Of a DNA stretch of 12,854 nucleotides, positions 7,463 to 12,854 are shown piece by piece (the stretch's first letter is position 1; the number at the start of each line of letters is the position of its first letter). The notes below the pieces were generated by a model. The model saw only the letters and a program-made list of their open reading frames with translations. It ran no database searches and was not told where the DNA came from. Where the stretch lies: the NCBI GenBank assembly GCA_964439955.1, contig CAYTPX010000043.1, positions 1-12,854 on the forward strand. Direction: 5' to 3'. The position numbers were made by a program, and so were the translations under genes. This stretch comes from UBA1794 sp964439955 (GTDB lineage: Bacteria; Bacteroidota; Bacteroidia; Bacteroidales; Bacteroidaceae).

Positions 7463-7481
7463 CCGTGCCACAAGGGCACGG
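7463..7481 (+). promoter_or_regulatory. Second hairpin in the HU to small-ORF spacer
   Basis: Arms 7463-7469 (CCGTGCC) and 7475-7481 (GGCACGG) with a 5-nt loop. No T-run follows, so it is not a terminator. It may protect or regulate the mRNA of the small gene about 40 nt downstream. Confidence 0.35.
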
Positions 7482-7522
7482 CGGCATTACCCTATCCCCA
7501 CAACCCTCAAAAAGAAAATACC

Positions 7523-7786
7523 ATGAACACTTTTATCGAACTGCTCTCACGTGTGCTGCAAGCGCTCGTCGGGGGACGCAACCGCAAACAACAAGAAATA
7601 CTCGACCAATTCACCGCCTTCGTGGAAGACCGCATGGCTTACCTGATGGAACAGGTGAAACGATTCCAAGAGGATTACATCCATGTGTCGCAACGGCTGA
7701 ACGGGCTGTACGATGAACTGCGCCGCCTGAACGAACGCCTAGCCCGGCAAAGCAACGGCAAGACGGCAGGAGTACAGCCAGATTGA
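7523..7786 (+). CDS. Small coiled-coil protein of unknown function
   Basis: 87 residues; I do not recognise a family. The N-terminal 16 residues (MNTFIELLSRVLQALV) form an amphipathic, hydrophobic helix too short and polar for a clear membrane span. Residues 22-75 are highly charged with heptad-like leucines (LNGLYDELRRLNERLAR) and should form a coiled coil. The tail is polar. ATG 7523 follows AAAAAGAAAATACC, a typical A-rich Bacteroidetes initiation region. It lies 120 nt after the HU-like gene on the same strand, so the two may be co-transcribed. A structural or tethering partner of the HU-like protein is conceivable but unsupported. Confidence 0.7.
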   Translation: MNTFIELLSRVLQALVGGRNRKQQEILDQFTAFVEDRMAYLMEQVKRFQEDYIHVSQRLNGLYDELRRLNERLARQSNGKTAGVQPD

Positions 7787-7894
7787 GCCATGCGGGGAAA
7801 TCCCTATCCGGGCATCCGGCGTAAGAAAGGAAAGACGAAAGCAAGGGGAAAAGAAAAAAAATGGAATCCTATAAAAAATTTCCGTCCCGCTTTC

Positions 7895-7925
7895 TTGCAC
7901 AAACTTCACGAACTTGCTACTTTTG
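7895..7925 (+). promoter_or_regulatory. Promoter of the candidate small RNA
   Basis: TTG at 7895-7897 (within TTTCTTGC) and TACTTTTG at 7918-7925 have a 20-nt spacer, as good a match as the rRNA promoter. Transcription should start near 7931. Confidence 0.75.
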
Positions 7926-7930
7926 CAGCG

Positions 7931-8119
7931 TTACCACTTCCCTCCCCCCGGGCGGGAAAGGGCGACAAAGCGGAAAGGTTGCTGTGACGGCATCCTAGCT
8001 TCGCTTTCCGGCCGCAGCGATGCGCCCTCCCTTAACACTATTACCTGATTTATGTTTTTCATAGTTTTAGAAATTTGTTTTCACGGATGCCTCGGTTTCC
8101 CTCCCGGCATCCGTTTTTT
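7931..8119 (+). ncRNA. Candidate small RNA of about 190 nt
   Basis: The unit is defined by a consensus promoter at one end and an intrinsic terminator at the other, with no credible ORF between them. The only ATG of note (8052) would read straight through the terminator. The 5' end can fold as a CTTCCC/GGGAAAG hairpin (about 7936-7957). AAAGCG and CGCTTT arms (about 7968 and 8002) can enclose a second domain. An A/T-rich single-stranded stretch (8033-8081) precedes the terminator stem. I found no signature of RNase P, tmRNA or SRP RNA. A 6S-type or trans-acting RNA is possible but not shown. Confidence 0.5.
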
Positions 8120-8120
8120 C
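8083..8120 (+). terminator. Intrinsic terminator of the candidate RNA
   Basis: Arms 8083-8091 (ACGGATGCC) and 8106-8114 (GGCATCCGT) form a 9-bp perfect stem with a 14-nt loop. Six T follow at 8114-8119, then CATTTT. It has the clearest T-tract of any terminator in the window. Confidence 0.85.
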
Positions 8121-8240
8121 ATTTTACCCGCCCTCGCAAGAAAAGGAAGGCACGGGGCTTCGGGCAGGAAGGCGGCTACCGCGCACTCCTGCCCGGCAAC
8201 CGGACAAAAGCCGGGGCCAAGAGGAAAAGAACGGGGAATC

Positions 8241-8272
8241 TTTCGCCAAATGGGAGATATTGCGTAACTTTG
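8241..8272 (+). promoter_or_regulatory. Promoter of the lysS-gpsA-pgi operon
   Basis: TAACTTTG at 8265-8272 matches TAnnTTTG. TTTC at 8241-8244 is a one-mismatch -33 box with a 20-nt spacer. Transcription near 8278 gives a UTR of about 75 nt. No TAnnTTTG box is visible in the short gaps before gpsA or pgi, so this promoter probably serves all three. Confidence 0.6.
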
Positions 8273-8351
8273 CATGCCCTTATGCAAGAGAGGACATCCC
8301 CTTGCATCCTGCGAAACCTGCGGGAGCTGACGACTAAAAAAATTGAGACTT

Positions 8352-9932
8352 ATGAGCATCAACGAGTTGAGTGAACAAGAACTGATACGGCGAAACAGCC
8401 TGAACGAACTGAGGCGGATGGGTATCGAACCTTATCCCGCCGAAGAATACCCGGCCAATGCTTTCTCGACCGAAATCAAGGAGAGCTTTACCGACCCGGA
8501 AGATCCTTCCGACCGTAGCCAACTGCGGCAAGTTTGTATTGCGGGACGCATGATGAGCCGCCGCATTATGGGGAAAGCCTCGTTCGTGGAGTTGCAGGAC
8601 AGCAAAGGGCGGATACAGGTATACGTCACACGCGACGACATCTGCCCGGGCGAGGACAAGGAATTATATAATACGGTGTTCAAGAAACTGCTCGACTTGG
8701 GCGACTTCATCGGCGTGAAAGGTTTTGTTTTCCGCACGCAAAAGGGGGAAATCAGCGTCCACGCGCAAGAATTGACCGTACTGGCCAAGAGCATACGCCC
8801 GCTGCCCATCGTAAAATACAAGGACGGCGTGGCATACGACAAGTTCGACGACCCGGAATTGCGCTACCGCCGCAGGTACGTGGACTTGGTGGTGAACGAA
8901 GGAGTGAAAGAGATTTTCCTCAAGCGCAACAAGATTTACAACACGATGCGCGAGTACTTTAACGCGCAAGGATATACGGAAGTGGAAACCCCAATCCTCC
9001 AGCCGATACCCGGCGGGGCGGCTGCACGCCCCTTCATCACCCACCACAATGCACTCGACATACCGCTCTACCTGCGCATTGCCGACGAATTGTACCTCAA
9101 ACGGCTCATCGTGGGGGGATTTGAGGGGGTGTATGAGTTCTCGAAGAACTTCCGTAACGAAGGAATGGACCGCACCCACAATCCGGAATTCACGTGCATG
9201 GAAATCTACGTGGCCTACAAGGATTACAATTGGATGATGGGCTTCACCGAACGGATGCTTGAACGCATCTGCCAAGAAGTAAATGGAAGCACAGAAGTGG
9301 AAGTAGGCGGAAAGACCATTAGCTTCAAGGCGCCGTTCCGGAGGGTTACCATGCGGGAAGCAATCTTGGAACATACGGGCGTAGACATCGAAGGCATGGA
9401 CGAGGAACAGCTTCGCCAAGCCTGCCGAGACTTGCATATCGAGACCGATCCCTCCATGGGAAAAGGCAAGCTCATCGACGAAATCTTCGGAGAGAAATGC
9501 GAGGGGCACTACATACAGCCGACCTTCATTACCGACTACCCCATCGAGATGAGCCCGCTCTGCAAACGCCACCGGGACAATCCCCAGCTGACCGAAAGGT
9601 TCGAACTGATGGTGGCGGGAAAAGAGTTGTGCAACGCGTATTCCGAGCTGAACGACCCGATCGACCAACTGGAGCGCTTCCAAGAACAACTCCGGCTTTC
9701 GGAAAAAGGCGACGACGAAGCAATGTTCATCGACCTTGACTTCGTCCGCGCCCTCGAGTACGGGATGCCGCCTACCTCGGGCATGGGAATCGGAATGGAC
9801 CGCCTCGTAATGCTCATGACCGGGCAGACTACCATACAAGAAGTGCTCTTCTTCCCCCAGATGCGCCCCGAGAAAAAAGCCGGACCGCAAGAAAACGGAA
9901 CTGAAACCGAACCGAGTACTACCCCAGCATGA
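8352..9932 (+). CDS. lysS: Lysyl-tRNA synthetase (class II)
   Basis: A 526-residue class II enzyme that charges tRNA-Lys with lysine using ATP. An N-terminal OB-fold anticodon-binding domain (about 60-155, including VCIAGRMMSRRIMGKASF) precedes the catalytic domain. Motif 1 lies at GYTEVETPILQPIPGGAAARPF (from about 206), motif 2 at FRNEGMDRTHNPEFTCME (about 266-283), and motif 3 at GMGIGMDRLVMLMTG (about 477-491). The C-terminus after FFPQMRPEKK is a short polar tail; as I recall some Bacteroides LysRS are about 50 residues longer. I chose ATG 8352 (MSINELSEQELIRRN) over an in-frame TTG nine bases upstream because the family starts near this point. Its stop overlaps the gpsA start by four bases (ATGA). 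Confidence 0.97.
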   Translation: MSINELSEQELIRRNSLNELRRMGIEPYPAEEYPANAFSTEIKESFTDPEDPSDRSQLRQVCIAGRMMSRRIMGKASFVELQDSKGRIQVYVTRDDICPGEDKELYNTVFKKLLDLGDFIGVKGFVFRTQKGEISVHAQELTVLAKSIRPLPIVKYKDGVAYDKFDDPELRYRRRYVDLVVNEGVKEIFLKRNKIYNTMREYFNAQGYTEVETPILQPIPGGAAARPFITHHNALDIPLYLRIADELYLKRLIVGGFEGVYEFSKNFRNEGMDRTHNPEFTCMEIYVAYKDYNWMMGFTERMLERICQEVNGSTEVEVGGKTISFKAPFRRVTMREAILEHTGVDIEGMDEEQLRQACRDLHIETDPSMGKGKLIDEIFGEKCEGHYIQPTFITDYPIEMSPLCKRHRDNPQLTERFELMVAGKELCNAYSELNDPIDQLERFQEQLRLSEKGDDEAMFIDLDFVRALEYGMPPTSGMGIGMDRLVMLMTGQTTIQEVLFFPQMRPEKKAGPQENGTETEPSTTPA

Positions 9933-10927
9933 AGCTCCCTGGAAAAATTGCCATCGTAGGAAGCGGAAGCTGGGCCACGGCCTTGGCCAAAATGATAACC
10001 GACCACGGCGAAGAAGAGATCAACTGGTTCATTTACCGCGACGACCGTATTGCCGAATTCCGGCGGCTGAGCCACAACCCCGCTTACCTCACTTCGGTGA
10101 AATTCGACACGGCACGTATCCATTTCAGTTCCGATTTGGACGAGATAGTCCAGCACTCCGACACATTGGTGCTGGGCCTTCCCTCGCCTTATGTCCGCCA
10201 AACGCTCGAAAAGCTCAAGGCTTCCTTGGCAGACAAGTTCGTCGTTTCGGCCGTGAAAGGCATCATTCCTGACAGCAACCTGCTCGTCACAGAATACCTG
10301 AACCGCCAATTCCATGTCCCGGCAGAGAACATGGCCGTCATCAGCGGCCCCTGCCACGCCGAGGAGGTAGCCCTTGAACGGCTCTCCTACCTGACCATCG
10401 CCAGCCCGCAGGTAGAACGCGCCTCGGCCATCGCCCAAAAACTCACCAACCACTACCTGCGCACGACAGCCTCGGACGACTTGGAAGGCATCGAGTATGC
10501 CGCCGTGCTGAAAAACGTGTATGCCATCGCCGCCGGCATCTGCGGCGGCATGAAATACGGCGACAACTACAAAGCAGTGCTCGTGGCCAATGCCCTGCAA
10601 GAGCTGGGGCGCTTCCTCGACATAGTGTCCCAGAGCAAAAGAAGCGTGCATGAATACGTCTACTTGGGCGACCTGCTCGTCACGTGCTACTCCTATTTCA
10701 GCCGCAACTACACTTTCGGCACGATGATCGGCCGGGGCTACTCGGTAAAAACGGCACAAATCGAGATGCAAATGGTGGCCGAAGGGTACTACGGCACGAA
10801 GTGCATGTATGAAATCAACAAGCGCCACGGCGTCTACATGCCCATATTAGACGCAGTCTACCACATACTCTACGAACAGGCTTCCCCCGCCACAGAAATC
10901 AAACAACTCTGCGACACGTTCCGTTAA
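9929..10927 (+). CDS. gpsA: Glycerol-3-phosphate dehydrogenase [NAD(P)+]
   Basis: 332 residues. It reduces dihydroxyacetone phosphate to sn-glycerol-3-phosphate for phospholipid synthesis in the cytosol. The Rossmann nucleotide loop is IAIVGSGSWATALAK (8-22). SAVKGI and ISGPCHAEEVA mark the family core, and EYAAVLKNVYAIAAGI (from 189) carries the catalytic lysine near 195. GDLLVTCYS and GTMIGRGY form the C-terminal helical domain. It starts within the last codons of lysS (ATGA overlap), indicating translational coupling. Length and motifs are complete. Confidence 0.96.
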   Translation: MKLPGKIAIVGSGSWATALAKMITDHGEEEINWFIYRDDRIAEFRRLSHNPAYLTSVKFDTARIHFSSDLDEIVQHSDTLVLGLPSPYVRQTLEKLKASLADKFVVSAVKGIIPDSNLLVTEYLNRQFHVPAENMAVISGPCHAEEVALERLSYLTIASPQVERASAIAQKLTNHYLRTTASDDLEGIEYAAVLKNVYAIAAGICGGMKYGDNYKAVLVANALQELGRFLDIVSQSKRSVHEYVYLGDLLVTCYSYFSRNYTFGTMIGRGYSVKTAQIEMQMVAEGYYGTKCMYEINKRHGVYMPILDAVYHILYEQASPATEIKQLCDTFR

Positions 10928-10985
10928 GCCCGGGGGAAAGAAAAAAGACATTCAGGAATAACACACCAAACCTCAGCAATTAAGT

Positions 10986-12335
10986 ATGAAATCAATCAGC
11001 TTACACATCGAAAAAGCACTCAGCTTCCTCCCGGAAGAAGCCCTCGAGGCCTATGCTGCCCGGACAGAAGCAGCCAACCAAGCGCTCGAACAAGGAACCG
11101 CCCCGGGCAACGATTTTCTCGGATGGCTCCACCTCCCCTCCTCCATCACCGCCGACGACCTGGCACGCCTCAAGGCCACGGCCGAAACGCTGCGCGAAAA
11201 CTGCGAAGTGGTGGTCGTTGCCGGGATTGGCGGAAGCTATCTGGGCGCACGGGCCGTAATCGAAGCCCTTGACAACAGCTTCAGCTGGCTTCTGCCCCGC
11301 CAAAAGGGCAACCCCGTGCTCATATACGCCGGGAACAACATCAGCGAAGACTACCTATCCGAGCTGGCCGGATACCTCAAAGGCAAGGACTTCGGCGTAA
11401 TCAACATTTCCAAGTCCGGCACCACCACGGAGACCGCCCTCGCCTTCCGCCTGCTCAAGAAACAATGTGAAGAGCAACGCGGGAAGGAAATGGCACGCAA
11501 AGTCATCGTGGCCATCACCGACGCCCGCCGCGGCGCCGCCCGCACCACGGCCGACAAGGAGGGGTATGCCAGCTTCGTCATCCCCGACAACGTGGGCGGC
11601 CGCTTCTCCGTGCTCACCCCCGTAGGCCTCCTGCCCATCGCCGTAGCCGGGTTCGACATCGAGGCGCTCGTGCGCGGCGCGGTCGACATGGAGCAGGCCA
11701 CAGCCCCCGGCAAACCCTTCCGGGAAAACCCCTGCGCCCTCTACGCAGCCGTACGCAACGCGCTTTACCAAAGCGGCAAGAAAATCGAGATCCTCGCCAA
11801 CTACCACCCCAAACTCCACTACATCGGCGAGTGGTGGAAGCAGCTCTACGGCGAAAGCGAGGGCAAGGGGCACAAAGGCATCTTCCCCGCATCCGTAGAC
11901 CTCACCACCGACCTCCACTCCATGGGGCAATGGATACAAGACGGCGAGCGCACCATCTTCGAGACCGTCCTCTCCATCGAAACGCCCAACCGCAACCTCT
12001 GCGTGCCCGGCGACGGGGAAAACCTCGACGGGCTCAACTTCTTGGCTGGGAAGCGCGTGGACGAAGTGAACAAGATGGCCGAGCTCGGCACCCAGCTCGC
12101 CCACGTGGACGGCGGCGTGCCCAACTTGGGAATCACGCTCCCGCGGCTCGACGAATACTGCCTCGGCCAGCTCCTCTACTTCTTCGAGCGTGCCTGCGGC
12201 ATCAGCGGCATCCTGCTCGGCGTGAACCCCTTCGACCAACCCGGCGTGGAAGCCTACAAGAAAAACATGTTCGCCCTGCTCGGGAAGCCCGGCTATGAAG
12301 CCGAATCGGCTGCCATAAAAGCACGGTTGCAATAA
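10986..12335 (+). CDS. pgi: Glucose-6-phosphate isomerase
   Basis: 449 residues, the short bacterial form. It interconverts glucose-6-phosphate and fructose-6-phosphate in glycolysis and gluconeogenesis. Visible features are AGIGGSYLGARAV (phosphate-binding region), ISKSGTTTET, PGI signature 1 in NVGGRFSVLTPVG (from about 202), catalytic E290 in LYGESEGK, and signature 2 in FDQPGVEAYKKN with the active-site lysine K425. These residue numbers agree with the positions I recall for the Geobacillus enzyme. It lies 58 nt after gpsA with no promoter in between and ends the operon. The same order occurs in other Bacteroidales. Confidence 0.97.
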   Translation: MKSISLHIEKALSFLPEEALEAYAARTEAANQALEQGTAPGNDFLGWLHLPSSITADDLARLKATAETLRENCEVVVVAGIGGSYLGARAVIEALDNSFSWLLPRQKGNPVLIYAGNNISEDYLSELAGYLKGKDFGVINISKSGTTTETALAFRLLKKQCEEQRGKEMARKVIVAITDARRGAARTTADKEGYASFVIPDNVGGRFSVLTPVGLLPIAVAGFDIEALVRGAVDMEQATAPGKPFRENPCALYAAVRNALYQSGKKIEILANYHPKLHYIGEWWKQLYGESEGKGHKGIFPASVDLTTDLHSMGQWIQDGERTIFETVLSIETPNRNLCVPGDGENLDGLNFLAGKRVDEVNKMAELGTQLAHVDGGVPNLGITLPRLDEYCLGQLLYFFERACGISGILLGVNPFDQPGVEAYKKNMFALLGKPGYEAESAAIKARLQ

Positions 12336-12380
12336 CCACCCTTGCCTTCCCCGCACGGAAGACTTACATTAGCACAAGCC

Positions 12381-12425
12381 GAAGCCGACCCAAAAGAGAT
12401 TTTGAAGTCGGCTTCTTGCTGTTTC
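12381..12425 (+). terminator. Terminator of the lysS-gpsA-pgi operon
   Basis: Outer arms 12381-12389 and 12407-12415 (GAAGCCGAC/GTCGGCTTC) and inner arms 12391-12395 and 12400-12404 (CAAAA/TTTTG) form a long hairpin with a GAGA loop. TTGCTGTTTC follows, a modest T-tract. It lies 45 nt after the pgi stop. Confidence 0.7.
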
Positions 12426-12560
12426 TAAACAAAAGATATTCGGTTGCAACTTGAAAATTTTCTTTTTTCTTCTCTGAAGTTGTATTATGGAACAATATCC
12501 GTTATTTATGGGCGTATATGATGTTTCCTGTCTCTTATGTGGGGCGTACAGACCGATTTT

Positions 12561-12812
12561 TCAGCTCTTTATCCGACTTGAAAGGATAGCCGGGTACTTC
12601 CTGAGGTTGTGCGCAAGCGCAACGAGGCCGAACTCAACCCGAACTTTTCTGTTTGACTTGAGATGGAAACGCTTGAAGCCGTGATTGAACTTTATGTCAC
12701 CGAATACGGCTTCCGGTTCTATCGGCCGTTTGCTGCGATGCATCATTCCTCGCCCGCTTGTGAGCAACTCCCTTGCACGTCTTTTGAGGGCATCAGCCTT
12801 GGAGGATGTAAA
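12561..12812 (-). pseudogene. IS1182-like transposase, C-terminal remnant
   Basis: Read on the minus strand, the frame encodes LKRRARELLTSGRGMMHRSK, RPIEPEAVFGDIKFNHGFKRF and VRVEFGLVALAHNLRKY, ending at the stop at 12561-12563. The EPEAVFGDIK...GFKRF and ALAHNLRKY blocks are typical of the C-terminus of IS1182-family DDE transposases. About 80 residues remain; the N-terminal part with most of the catalytic triad is absent. The open frame stops at a TAA (12815-12813). Recognisable transposase sequence fades near 12798-12806, where other sequence begins. It is therefore a non-functional fragment, probably cut by another insertion. Lower GC than pgi also marks this end as acquired DNA. Confidence 0.75.
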
Positions 12813-12854
12813 TTAAACTGTGTCAGCAAAGAATAAAATATTAACTTTGCTAAC
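12804..12854 (+). mobile_element. Possible terminal end of a second insertion sequence
   Basis: Where transposase homology stops, the sequence becomes A/T-rich, beginning GGATGTAAATTAAACTGTGT and running to the window edge. The TGTAAATTAAACTGTGTC block resembles terminal repeats of IS256-family elements, from memory only. A -7-like TAACTTTG at 12842-12849 could be the outward start of that element's transposase transcript. The other end lies outside the window, so the boundary and family are uncertain. Confidence 0.35.

Larger units (their letters stand above)
7787..8351 (+). other. Intergenic region with candidate RNA gene and lysS promoter
   Basis: No protein gene is supported here. The region holds a promoter (7895-7925), a candidate small RNA ending in a strong terminator (8083-8120), and the lysS promoter (8241-8272). 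Bases 7787-7890 are purine-rich and show no feature. Bases 8121-8240 are GC-rich with no assignable element. Confidence 0.6.

Noticed and set aside
8052..8267. 71-residue ORF starting in the candidate small RNA
   Set aside because: It reads through the strong intrinsic terminator at 8083-8120, and the sequence after the first 25 residues looks non-coding.
12487..12684. Plus-strand ORF of 65 residues at the right end
   Set aside because: Largely antisense to the transposase remnant, which has recognisable IS1182-like blocks.

Overview
The window comes from a GC-rich member of the Bacteroidales, probably a metagenome-assembled genome. Four things support this. The promoters follow the Bacteroidetes sigma-ABfr pattern (TTG, about 20 nt, TAnnTTTG) and lack E. 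coli type boxes. One large secreted protein ends in a type IX secretion (T9SS) sorting domain. There is an HU-like DNA-binding protein of the Bacteroidales HU-HIG kind. The gene order lysS-gpsA-pgi is familiar from Bacteroides and Prevotella. I cannot name the genus; Prevotellaceae or Paraprevotella-like is a guess.

Layout. Bases 1-38 are the 5' tip of a 16S rRNA gene on the minus strand, with its leader and a strong promoter (226-257, A-rich upstream tract). Bases 570-3949 (minus) encode one multi-module secreted protein. It is split only by a run of 100 Ns whose two flanks are the same 55 bases, so the gap looks like a scaffolding artefact over a true k-mer overlap. The promoter of this gene has a run of ten C/G in its spacer. 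Running the other way, 4419-6346 is a tightly coupled two-gene operon: a compact ABC-type AAA ATPase and a DUF4435 TOPRIM-like protein. This domain pairing resembles the anti-phage PARIS system (AriA/AriB) and is the best candidate here for an undescribed defence system.

Bases 6423-8119 hold a strong promoter with a leader of about 510 nt, the HU-like gene, a terminator hairpin, a small coiled-coil protein gene, and then a promoter-to-terminator unit of about 190 nt with no convincing ORF (candidate small RNA). The leader of the HU-like gene and this candidate RNA share a layout and short sequence blocks.

Bases 8352-12335 are the housekeeping operon lysS-gpsA-pgi (lysyl-tRNA synthetase, glycerol-3-phosphate dehydrogenase, phosphoglucose isomerase), closed by a hairpin terminator. 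The right end (12561-12812, minus) is the C-terminal remnant of an IS1182-like transposase, apparently cut by the end of another insertion sequence that runs off the window.
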